NCBI RefSeq assembly: GCF_031846505.1
Contig: NZ_JAVRHP010000026.1
Coordinates: forward strand, 1-41,245
Direction of reading: 5' to 3'
DNA from: Autumnicola edwardsiae
Lineage (GTDB): Bacteria > Bacteroidota > Bacteroidia > Flavobacteriales > Flavobacteriaceae
DNA: 41,245 nt
Shown here piece after piece: positions 8,408-16,708 of the stretch (position 1 is its first letter; every line of letters begins with the position of its first letter). Under the pieces are notes generated by a model that was not told where the DNA came from, made no database searches, and was given only the letters and a program-made list of their open reading frames with translations. Made by a program: the position numbers and the translations under genes.

Positions 8408-9805
8408 ATGGGCATAGAAAGAAGAGAATTTATAAAGAAGGCCGGTGTATTTTCTGCCGCAGGCTTTTTACCCACTAAAATTTTATCTTTTGAGGAAGGA
8501 CTTTCAGCTGAAGGACCTGTAAAAATGACAAATTTCGTCATTAAGAATGTGCAGGTGCTTTCTATGGATGCCGATATTGGTGATTTTGAGCGTGCCTCTG
8601 TAGTGGTGGAAAATGGAATTATTAAATCTGTTTCCGAAGATGAAGCAGATTTTCCCAATACTGAAATTATTGATGGAGAAGGAGCAATTTTACTTCCCGG
8701 TTTAATAGACAATCACTGGCATCTGTGGACTTCGTTACTCCGCAGCATGGCCGGAGATTCGAAAAACGAAGGTTATTTTCCTATGACGGCAAGGTATAGT
8801 AAGCTTTATAGTCCGCAAGACATGAAGCTGGCCGCCAAATATGCCGCAGCTGAAGCATTGAACGCTGGAATTACCTGCCTGAATGATTTTAACCACAATG
8901 CCCGGACTCCAGAATATGTACTGGCAAGTTTTGATGCTTTTTCTGAAGCAGGTATGCGAGGCCACGTGGCTTACGGCCCTTACCGGGACCTAAGCTGTGA
9001 CACTCCTACAGACTTTGAAGGAATAAAAAAGGTGCTGGAAATCATTGAAGGCGATAAAAAGTACAAAAACATTAGTTTAGGTCTGGGAGCACGATCTGTT
9101 AATTCCCAATTTTTGAAAGAGGATTGGTCACGTGCCAGGGAATTAGACCTGCCTATAACCATTCATGCCAGTTCTACTGAAGATCAAAAAGGTCAGATAT
9201 CAAAATTGGCAAATATCGGCCTGTTAGGAAACGATGTAAACATTATTCACGCTAATTTTATTACAAACGAAGAAATTTCGGCAGTTAAAGAGTCTGGAGC
9301 TTCTATTACTATGACGCCTTACAGTGAGATGCGCATTGGTTACGGCTTTCCACAGGTAAACAGGTTAATGCAAAGCGGGATTAACCTTGGAGTAGGGGTA
9401 GACACCACAGCACTTTCAGGCAATGCAGATTTATTTTCTATTCTAAAGCTTCTTTTAAATATAAGAAATGCACAAGCTAAGGATGAATTTGCAACAGACC
9501 CCAAAGAGGTGCTTAAAATGGCAACTATTAATGCCGCTAAAATTTTAGGGATTGAAAATGAAACAGGATCTGTAACTCCGGGAAAAAATGCAGACCTTAT
9601 TATGCTTAGGAAAGATGATCTTAATTTTTCTGCAAGTACCCAGCCGTATCATTTGGTAGTTGAAGCATCTCAACCCGCAAACGTGGAATTTGTCTCTGTG
9701 GGTGGCAAGATCCTGAAGAAAAACGGAAAACTTTTGAGTGTGGACGGGAAAGAACTTGTTAAAAAAGCTAAAGATACGCTGAAGAGAATGACGGAGCAGG
9801 TATAA
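8408..9805 (+). CDS. metal-dependent amidohydrolase with a Tat-type signal
   Basis: This is a 465-residue member of the amidohydrolase superfamily, closest in pattern to the cytosine deaminase / chlorohydrolase / SsnA group. Metal ligands are visible: HWH (103 and 105, in GLIDNHWHLW), a His in TIHASS, a His in IIHANF and the Asp of GVGVDTTALSGN. The C-terminal GSVTPGKNADLIML stretch is the usual return to the composite beta domain. The N-terminus MGIERREFIKKAG followed by a short hydrophobic run is a plausible twin-arginine signal, so the enzyme may be exported folded with its metal. An internal ATG at residue 40 would give a cytosolic form without the signal. The ring-like amide or amine substrate is unknown. 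I chose 8408 over an in-frame start at 8369. Confidence 0.88.
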   Translation: MGIERREFIKKAGVFSAAGFLPTKILSFEEGLSAEGPVKMTNFVIKNVQVLSMDADIGDFERASVVVENGIIKSVSEDEADFPNTEIIDGEGAILLPGLIDNHWHLWTSLLRSMAGDSKNEGYFPMTARYSKLYSPQDMKLAAKYAAAEALNAGITCLNDFNHNARTPEYVLASFDAFSEAGMRGHVAYGPYRDLSCDTPTDFEGIKKVLEIIEGDKKYKNISLGLGARSVNSQFLKEDWSRARELDLPITIHASSTEDQKGQISKLANIGLLGNDVNIIHANFITNEEISAVKESGASITMTPYSEMRIGYGFPQVNRLMQSGINLGVGVDTTALSGNADLFSILKLLLNIRNAQAKDEFATDPKEVLKMATINAAKILGIENETGSVTPGKNADLIMLRKDDLNFSASTQPYHLVVEASQPANVEFVSVGGKILKKNGKLLSVDGKELVKKAKDTLKRMTEQV

Positions 9806-9817
9806 TAAACAGGTATA

Positions 9818-9852
9818 ATAAAAAAGAGGCTGTCTCTTTTGGACAACCTCTT
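9818..9852 (-). terminator. terminator of the 9886-10215 gene
   Basis: AAGAGG-C-TGTC (9824-9834) pairs with GACA-A-CCTCTT (9842-9852), with one mismatch and a 7-nt loop. On the minus strand the hairpin is followed by TTTTTTATTATA, a good U-tract. On the plus strand the downstream run is weaker, so it mainly serves the minus-strand gene and may help end the amidohydrolase transcript. Confidence 0.75.
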
Positions 9853-9885
9853 CGGTTATTTGAAATGAAAAGATTCTCTTTAAAT

Positions 9886-10215
9886 TTAAGGTTTATCAGT
9901 TTCTGAATTAGGATGATCTTTGGCCTTGTCGCGATCTGGCCTGGCACCACGTTCATTAAATTGAAAATTTTGCTCATCGGGATTCGGATTTTTATCAGTT
10001 TCCGGAAGGCTGTCGTTACTAGCCGGAATATCCAGATTTTTTGCTGTAAAATCTACCGGATTTTCCCTGTCCAGTTCCTTATCCTGACCTTTATTCATGC
10101 TGCGGCCCTTTTCGTTAAGGGCCTGCTTATCTTCTTTTGTAACGTCTGGATTGTAAGGTAGATCCTCCTTCTTTTCTTTTGGTTCTCTTCTTAAATTATC
10201 ATTCGCTTTGCTCAT
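9886..10215 (-). CDS. small highly charged, probably disordered protein
   Basis: This is a 109-residue protein with no hydrophobic segment. It is dominated by Lys, Glu, Asp, Asn and Pro (for example REPKEKKEDLPYNPD and ETDKNPNPDEQN) and is probably intrinsically disordered. The shape recalls small stress-type hydrophilic proteins, but I recognise no family. It has its own start (ATG at 10213-10215, minus) and a good terminator downstream, which supports a real gene. A copy of the dispersed AAATGGCAA motif lies about 30-50 bp upstream of the start. Confidence 0.65.
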   Translation of the reverse strand: MSKANDNLRREPKEKKEDLPYNPDVTKEDKQALNEKGRSMNKGQDKELDRENPVDFTAKNLDIPASNDSLPETDKNPNPDEQNFQFNERGARPDRDKAKDHPNSETDKP

Positions 10216-10245
10216 AACTTTCTGTTTTACTTAAATGTAAAGATT

Positions 10246-10264
10246 GTATTGATATTTGCCATTT
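10246..10264 (-). repeat. dispersed intergenic motif, divergent copy
   Basis: The minus strand reads AAATGGCAAATATCAATAC, resembling the core AAAATGGCAATTWTCGTAC found in other gaps of this window. It lies about 31-49 bp upstream of the disordered-protein gene and reads in the same direction. Confidence 0.45.
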
Positions 10265-10344
10265 ATTCGCGGTTAAAATCTCGTTAAAGCTTTTGAGCAA
10301 ACTTTATGAGGTAGACCTTAATTTGGAGGAAATCTTCAGCATAA

Positions 10345-10379
10345 TCAAAAAAGGGTAAAGTCCAAAGACCTTACCCTTT
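10345..10379 (-). terminator. terminator of the OmpA-family gene
   Basis: AAAGGGTAA (10350-10358) pairs with TTACCCTTT (10371-10379), extended by GTC/GAC around a CAAA loop with one A-C mismatch. On the minus strand it is followed by TTTTTTGATTA. It lies just downstream of the OmpA-type gene. Confidence 0.82.
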
Positions 10380-10401
10380 CAAAATGTTGGGGGTTACTCT
10401 T

Positions 10402-11238
10402 CTATATTTGCCCTTCAGAGTCTAACATAGCTAAGAATTTATCCAGATTAGGAAGAATTACAATTCTGGTCCTTCTGTTTTTAGCCATATTATCTGGAGA
10501 ATCATTTTCAGCTAAAGGGGCATAGCTGCTACGGCCTGCTGCAATAAGTTTCTCGGGGGAGACTCCGTATTTGTCCTGTAGGATACGTACAATAGAAGTA
10601 GCACGTCTTACACTTAAGTCCCAGTTGTCCTGTAGGTAAGAATTGTCTACCATAGTCCTGGAATCTGTGTGTCCTTCTACCATCACTTCCATCGTAGGCT
10701 CAGATTTAATTACTTCAGCAAGCTTTTTGAGAAGATCGTTTGCATTGTTGCTTACGCGATAACTTCCGCTTCCAAAAAGAAGTTTATCAGAAACATCTAT
10801 CATTACCACGGTTTTATCTACACTTATGTCGATATCCTCGCTGTCTCCTCCTTCAGAAATAGAATTTTTCAGGTTATAGGATACTGCCAGATTTATGGAA
10901 TCTTCAAGAGTATCTGCTCCCTCTAACGCTTCAGGATCCATCTTTGCGATGGTAGACCTCATTTGCCGTTTATTATTATTTGACATTGCGGTAAGATCAT
11001 TCATTTCCATTTTCTCATCGTTAGAGTCACGAAGAGAATTAATTTTAGCATTATAATCGGCGACGCGGGATTCTATTGCGGCATATTTTCCTTCTATTTC
11101 TTCCTTTTCTACTTGTGTTTTTTGCAGTTCACTTCTGGTATCGTTCAAATTGCTTTCTAAAGCCACATATTTCTTTTTGGAAACACATGAACCAAACATA
11201 GCGGCTGATAAAATTGTTATTGCGATTGTTTTCTTCAT
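10402..11238 (-). CDS. OmpA-family peptidoglycan-binding lipoprotein
   Basis: This is a 278-residue envelope protein. The N-terminus (MKKTIAITILSAAMFGSC) is a lipoprotein signal with Cys18 as the acylation site. Residues about 20-75 are a charged coiled coil (LESNLNDTRSELQKTQVEKEE). The C-terminal domain (about 145-270) is OmpA/MotB-like: VEGHTDSR, then NWDLSVRRATSIVRIL and NRRTRIVILP, which correspond to the family's peptidoglycan (diaminopimelate) binding surface. There is no N-terminal beta-barrel, so it resembles Pal/YiaD-type proteins that tie the outer membrane to the cell wall. It is a single gene with its own terminator, divergent from tamB across a 414-bp gap. Confidence 0.92.
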   Translation of the reverse strand: MKKTIAITILSAAMFGSCVSKKKYVALESNLNDTRSELQKTQVEKEEIEGKYAAIESRVADYNAKINSLRDSNDEKMEMNDLTAMSNNNKRQMRSTIAKMDPEALEGADTLEDSINLAVSYNLKNSISEGGDSEDIDISVDKTVVMIDVSDKLLFGSGSYRVSNNANDLLKKLAEVIKSEPTMEVMVEGHTDSRTMVDNSYLQDNWDLSVRRATSIVRILQDKYGVSPEKLIAAGRSSYAPLAENDSPDNMAKNRRTRIVILPNLDKFLAMLDSEGQI

Positions 11239-11652
11239 AATAAATATTTGATTAGACTTTTACATTAATCGATTATTAGGAATGCATTTTCCAGAATAAT
11301 GCCACAGTTGCAACAATACTTCCTGAACGAAGAAAAGGCTCAGAAATAAATACAAAACTAAATATCTTATTTACAGAAGATTAAAGGTTCTTTCAATCTG
11401 AATATGGCTATGCGGAAATATGTTATTTGCTCTAAATACCCGGACATCTAAAAGAAGTGAAAATTGTGGAAATAAGCCGAAAACTGTGAAATTTAGCCAC
11501 AGTTCTTGCTCGGGGAGGCAGTAGTTAATGTCAGTAATTTTTCTTTTTAAATTTTGTTTAATGTCTTCGCAGCAGGTTTTAACAAATTTTTATTGAACGT
11601 TAAGAAAATATAAACTTTCAAAACTTCTTAATCAGCAGCATTTGCAATAGCT
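11239..11652. other. 414-bp intergenic region between ompA-like gene and tamB
   Basis: No gene is visible here. It holds a perfect 10-bp palindrome TAATCGATTA (11266-11275) close to the OmpA start, and an inverted repeat AACTGTG/CACAGTT (11482-11488 and 11498-11504) with a 9-nt loop. Either could be an operator or RNA hairpin. Promoters for both divergent genes must lie here, but I find no full match to TAnnTTTG with a -33 box. Confidence 0.5.
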
Positions 11653-14600
11653 TTGAAAATTGTACCTATAGAAGATTTGAAAAAGAGTAAAAGAATACTT
11701 ATTAAGACCCTCAGAATCCTGGCTAAGATCCTGGCAGGAATCCTTATTTTATTACTTCTGGTTATCCTTTTTGTGCGTAGTCCATGGGGTCAGGGAATTA
11801 TTAAGGATAAAGTTATCTCGTCTATAACAGACAAGACAAATACTGTTATAGAGCTTGAAAAATTATTTATTACTTTTTCTGGAGATATTAGTGTACAGGG
11901 ACTTTATGTTGAAGATAAACAAGGCGATACACTCGTTTATTCAAGGTCACTGGAAGCCGATATTCCGCTCTGGCCTATAATAACGGGCAATGGAATTGGT
12001 GTTGATGAACTCGACTGGGATGGCCTTAGGGCAAATGTAACCCGGCAGGATTCTATAGAAGGCTTTAATTTTCAGTTTCTGGTAGATGCTATGATGCCTG
12101 CAGATACTACCACAACAGCCCCCGCAACTCAACAGGATACAACTGCTACTCAGCAAATTTCTATAGGAGATGTAAACCTCTCCAATTTCCATATTACTTA
12201 TAAGGATGATGTAACAGGTATGGACACCCGGGTTAAAATGAAAAGCCTGGAAGTGGAAATGCAGGAAACCGATCTTGAAAATATGCGTTTTGAGGTTGCC
12301 TCTGCAAGCCTTTCTGATACAGATTTTGAATATCTCCAAACAAAACCTTTCCCGGAATCGCCGGAGCAGGAAGAGGCACCTTTGCCGTTTATTTCTGTTA
12401 ATTCTTTAACAATAAATAATGTTAACGGGGAATATGAATCCATCCCCGATGGTATTCTTGCACGTTTTAATGTTGCTGAATTAAATACTTCGGCGCCGGT
12501 TATGGACCTGGCAAATAACGTTATTGAGGTCGATAATTTGGATTTAAACAACTCCATTGTTTACATGGAAACTTCCCCGACAGAAGATACAACCACAAAT
12601 TCTACTGAAGTTGATACAACTTCAGCTAATGAAGGTTTCCAATGGCCGGAATGGACTGTGACGGTGAATGAAATAAGCCTGCAATCTAATGACATCACGT
12701 ATTTGGCAAATAACGCCCGTCCAAAAACTGGGCAATTTAATCCCGAAGCGATTGTGCTTCAGGATTTAAGCCTGGAAATACGTGATATTTATTTAAGAGA
12801 CCAAACTGCGGGAGCAAGTTTTAATAAGCTGGAATTCCGGGAGTCTTCAGGAATAGACTTTAGCGAACTTGCTTTTAACTTAGAAGTTTCTGAAAGTCAG
12901 CTGGAACTTTCCGAATTAAATTTTGCCGCAAACGGAAATATATTGAGAGGCGGACTTTCCGCAGAATACAATAGTCTGGATAATTTTATAAATGCTCCCG
13001 AAAGCGCACAGCTAAGCGCAGATTTAAGCAGGTTCGAGATTGCGTTACAGGAGGTTTTCCGCTTTCAGCCAGATTTAAAGAGTAATCCGTACCTGTTAAA
13101 CCTCAGTAGAAAAAAAATAACCGGAAACCTAAGAATAGAAGGCCCCGTGGCTTATCTTCAAATTCCTTCAGCAACAGTAAACTGGGGACAAAGCATCCGT
13201 ATTTCGGCAAGTGGAAGTATTCAGAATCCTACGGAGCCTGAAAATATGCAGTTTGATTTTCCAAATATCGAAGTAGTTTCCACAAAGTCTGATCTCAACC
13301 GGATTATTGAGGAAGACAGCCTGGGAATAAGTCTTCCGGAGAGGGTACGCCTAACTGCGAATGTAAAAGGTAATCCTGAGAATATAAATGCCATAGCACA
13401 ATTAAACACTTCTAATGGGAGTATAAACTTAAACGGAAGTTTCCTAAACCGGGAGAGAATAGCTTTTAATGCAGATATAGAGGTGGATAGTTTAGGCCTT
13501 GGTGAAATCCTTCAGAATGAAACACTGGGTCCGCTGACGCTTCAATTAAAAGCTTCAGGAGAAGGAAGCAGCCTTAATACTATGGATGCAACACTGGAAA
13601 CAACTATTTCCAGCTTTCGTTATAACGACTATGCAATAGAAGACTTAAAAATTTCAGGAGAAATAGAGGATGGGAGAGGTATGGTTACTTCGACTTATAA
13701 GGACAATAATCTTAATGCCGATCTAAGTACACGTCTCGTGCTGGATTCTGTATCGCCTGTTTATGATTTAAGTCTTAATGTAAAAGGAGCCGACCTGGCC
13801 AGCCTTGGGATTAGTACCAGAGAAATAAGAACAGCTTTTAGATTACGGGCAATTTATGAAGGTAGCGGCGATGCTTTCCAGGTAACTTCCAGTATTATAG
13901 ACGGGGTGGCTGTTTATGATAATAAGAGTTATCTTCTTGGTGATTTTGGTGCGGGTGCCTATGTTTCCCAGGATAGTACAGCCGTAGCTGTGGACAATAA
14001 AATGCTGAAACTGCAGATGGAATCCAATAAAAGCCCTGCGGATCTTACTGATGCCATTATAAGACATTACCGCAGTTATCTTTCTGATGATTTTCAATTT
14101 TCTGACACAATTCAGAATCCGGCTAATTTAAGGTTGCGAGGAATCATAGCTCCTGCACCCATTTTAAGAGAGGTATTTCTTGTAGGTCTTGAAGAAATGG
14201 ACACTATTAATCTTAGTGTAGATTTTAGGGAACGGGAACGTACCTTAGTTGCTAATGTGAGCTTGCCACATGTTAATTATATTGGAGCAGAAATTGATAG
14301 CCTTGCACTCGATCTGGACTCAGGACCGGATAATTTCGATTTCAATCTTGGTTTTAATACACTTAGCTACGCTCCCTTAGCCATTATGAAAACTGATATT
14401 TCGGGTAGAATTGAGCAGGAAACCTTATTCCTGGATTTTCAGGCTTACCATGAAGACGAACGATTGGTACACATACAATCTGAAACCACGAGGAACAATG
14501 ATATAGTAAGAATTCATCTTAATCCTGAAGGAGTTATACTGAATAGCAATGAATGGTCTGTTCCGGAGAATAACGAAGCGCTATTTGCAGAAAATTCGAT

Positions 14601-16695
14601 CGATTTCAATAATTTCATATTTAGCAGAAACAATCAGGAATTTTCTATAAGAACTGATCTATCCGATGTTCAAAAGGAACATATTGGCTTTAACTTCGAA
14701 AATTTTGGACTGGCAGCATTGCTTTCTTATCTCAATCCCGTAGAAACCCTGGCGACAGGAAGAATGAATGGCGAATTAATTTTAGAGGACCCAATGGGCA
14801 GCACAGGTATCCTTGCAGATATGAATATTAATGAATTCAATCTAATGGAGGTAGATATGGGCACCTTGAGCCTAAATGGGGAATCGTTGGGAAATCAGAA
14901 TTATGATTTTGGTCTTGATACCAGTGGAGGGCAAGTGGTTATGGATTTAACCGGGAATTACCAGGTCCTGGATTCTATAGCACAGCTGGATATGGATCTT
15001 AACCTACAGGAAGTACAAATGTCTGCACTTTCAGGTTTTTCTATGGGAGCAATTAGTAGCGGAGAAGGAACCATGTCTGGCCAGGTTCAATTGAGCGGCA
15101 CTACTGCCGATCCTCAATATGAAGGAAACCTGGACTTTAACGAAGCAACTTTTACAGTGGCCATGCTCGATGCACCTTTTACCATGCCTAATGAAAATCT
15201 TACTTTTGATAATCAGGGACTATATTTTGATGATTTTGTAGTTGAAGATGCACAGGATAATTCTTTTGTCGTGGATGGAGATGTTTTTACTGAAGATTTA
15301 CTTAACCCCTCTTTTGACCTGACTTTTAATGCAGAAAACTTTCAGGTTTTAAATTCTACAGCAGAAGATAATGACCTTTTCTATGGTACAGCAAGTTTTG
15401 ATGTTGATGCTACATTAACAGGTGACCTCAACCTTCCTGTTCTCGATATGGATCTGGATATAGGTTCTGAGACAAATGTTACCTACGTATTACCCTCAAA
15501 TGAGATAGATATTCAGGAACGCGGCGGCATTGTAATTTTTGTAAATCGCGAAGATCCCGATGCTATACTTACACGAACAGACGAAGATGAGGAGACTTTA
15601 ATTCTCTCTGGTTTTGATATAAGCGCTTTACTTTCTATAAATGAAGATGCTGTTTTTAATATAATAATCAGTGAGGATACCGGGGATAATTTCCGGGTTA
15701 CGGGAGAAGGAGATCTTAACTTCCATATGTATTCTAACGGGCGAACTACGCTTACAGGTAGTTATGAGATGAGCGGCGGACATTATGAAATGAGCCTTTA
15801 CAACCTTGTAAGCAGGAGATTTGAGATTGCTGAGGGTAGTAGGGTGAGCTGGTCAGGAGATCCTATGGATGCTAACCTGGATGTGCGGGCAATTTATAAT
15901 GTAGAAACATCGGCTTCTGCTTTAATGGCTTCACAAACTTCAGGAGCAGATATTTCAACGCAAAACCGTTTCCGTCAGGAATTACCATTCCTGGTATATC
16001 TTAATGTTGATGGCGAATTAATGCAGCCTAAACTTTCTTTCGGGCTTGATATGCCGGAAGAGGAGCAAGGTGCCATAAGCGGACAGGTTTACGGCCGGGT
16101 TCAGCAACTTAATAGTCAGGAACAGGAGCTTAACAAACAGGTTTTTTCATTGCTTGTCCTAAATCGGTTTTATCCCGATGCTGGTACAGATGGAAGTTCA
16201 GGAGGAACAGCTACCATTGCGAGGGACAATCTTAACCAGGCATTATCTGACCAGCTAAATATGTTCTCTAACAAACTTCTTGGCGACAGCGGTGTACAGC
16301 TCGATTTTGGACTGGACAGTTACACAGATTATCAGGGAGAAAATCCGCAAAACCGGACCGAGCTTGATATTGCTGCACAGAAATCCTTTTTAAACGATAG
16401 GTTGATTGTGAGGGTGGGAAGTGAAGTAGATATTGAAGGTTCAAGCAGTGATCCCGCTGAAACCAATCCTTTAATTGGTAACGTTAGCCTGCAATACTTA
16501 CTTTCTCAGGATGGAGTGTGGCGCTTAAAAGGCTTCAGGCTTAACCAGTTTGAAAATGTAATAGACGGCCAGATTATTGCCAGCGGATTAGCAGTTATTT
16601 TTACCAAAGAATTTAATAAATTCCAGGAACTGTGGGCCACTATGCTAAACAAAGAGGAAGAAGAAGAAAATCAGAATCAGGAGGATGATAATTAA
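11653..16695 (+). CDS. tamB: translocation and assembly module protein TamB
   Basis: This is a 1680-residue protein anchored by one N-terminal inner-membrane helix (about residues 22-45, LAGILILLLLVILFV). The rest is a long, repetitive, beta-rich stretch typical of TamB/AsmA-like bridging proteins. The last 400 residues form the conserved TamB C-terminal domain (DUF490), including LTGSYEMSGGHYEMSLYN and the late LLVLNRF. TamB spans the periplasm and works with an Omp85 partner in outer-membrane protein insertion and possibly lipid transport. It is longer than the E. coli protein (about 1260), which is usual in Bacteroidota. The only good start is TTG at 11653, since an in-frame stop lies 8 codons upstream; a second TTG at 11677 is possible. 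tamL follows 13 nt after the stop. Confidence 0.93.
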   Translation: MKIVPIEDLKKSKRILIKTLRILAKILAGILILLLLVILFVRSPWGQGIIKDKVISSITDKTNTVIELEKLFITFSGDISVQGLYVEDKQGDTLVYSRSLEADIPLWPIITGNGIGVDELDWDGLRANVTRQDSIEGFNFQFLVDAMMPADTTTTAPATQQDTTATQQISIGDVNLSNFHITYKDDVTGMDTRVKMKSLEVEMQETDLENMRFEVASASLSDTDFEYLQTKPFPESPEQEEAPLPFISVNSLTINNVNGEYESIPDGILARFNVAELNTSAPVMDLANNVIEVDNLDLNNSIVYMETSPTEDTTTNSTEVDTTSANEGFQWPEWTVTVNEISLQSNDITYLANNARPKTGQFNPEAIVLQDLSLEIRDIYLRDQTAGASFNKLEFRESSGIDFSELAFNLEVSESQLELSELNFAANGNILRGGLSAEYNSLDNFINAPESAQLSADLSRFEIALQEVFRFQPDLKSNPYLLNLSRKKITGNLRIEGPVAYLQIPSATVNWGQSIRISASGSIQNPTEPENMQFDFPNIEVVSTKSDLNRIIEEDSLGISLPERVRLTANVKGNPENINAIAQLNTSNGSINLNGSFLNRERIAFNADIEVDSLGLGEILQNETLGPLTLQLKASGEGSSLNTMDATLETTISSFRYNDYAIEDLKISGEIEDGRGMVTSTYKDNNLNADLSTRLVLDSVSPVYDLSLNVKGADLASLGISTREIRTAFRLRAIYEGSGDAFQVTSSIIDGVAVYDNKSYLLGDFGAGAYVSQDSTAVAVDNKMLKLQMESNKSPADLTDAIIRHYRSYLSDDFQFSDTIQNPANLRLRGIIAPAPILREVFLVGLEEMDTINLSVDFRERERTLVANVSLPHVNYIGAEIDSLALDLDSGPDNFDFNLGFNTLSYAPLAIMKTDISGRIEQETLFLDFQAYHEDERLVHIQSETTRNNDIVRIHLNPEGVILNSNEWSVPENNEALFAENSIDFNNFIFSRNNQEFSIRTDLSDVQKEHIGFNFENFGLAALLSYLNPVETLATGRMNGELILEDPMGSTGILADMNINEFNLMEVDMGTLSLNGESLGNQNYDFGLDTSGGQVVMDLTGNYQVLDSIAQLDMDLNLQEVQMSALSGFSMGAISSGEGTMSGQVQLSGTTADPQYEGNLDFNEATFTVAMLDAPFTMPNENLTFDNQGLYFDDFVVEDAQDNSFVVDGDVFTEDLLNPSFDLTFNAENFQVLNSTAEDNDLFYGTASFDVDATLTGDLNLPVLDMDLDIGSETNVTYVLPSNEIDIQERGGIVIFVNREDPDAILTRTDEDEETLILSGFDISALLSINEDAVFNIIISEDTGDNFRVTGEGDLNFHMYSNGRTTLTGSYEMSGGHYEMSLYNLVSRRFEIAEGSRVSWSGDPMDANLDVRAIYNVETSASALMASQTSGADISTQNRFRQELPFLVYLNVDGELMQPKLSFGLDMPEEEQGAISGQVYGRVQQLNSQEQELNKQVFSLLVLNRFYPDAGTDGSSGGTATIARDNLNQALSDQLNMFSNKLLGDSGVQLDFGLDSYTDYQGENPQNRTELDIAAQKSFLNDRLIVRVGSEVDIEGSSSDPAETNPLIGNVSLQYLLSQDGVWRLKGFRLNQFENVIDGQIIASGLAVIFTKEFNKFQELWATMLNKEEEEENQNQEDDN

Positions 16696-16708
16696 CAGAA
16701 CTCACTGC

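Noticed and set aside
11947..12557. antisense open frames of 119-130 codons inside tamB
   Set aside because: They fall wholly within a well-supported TamB frame and have no recognisable domain.
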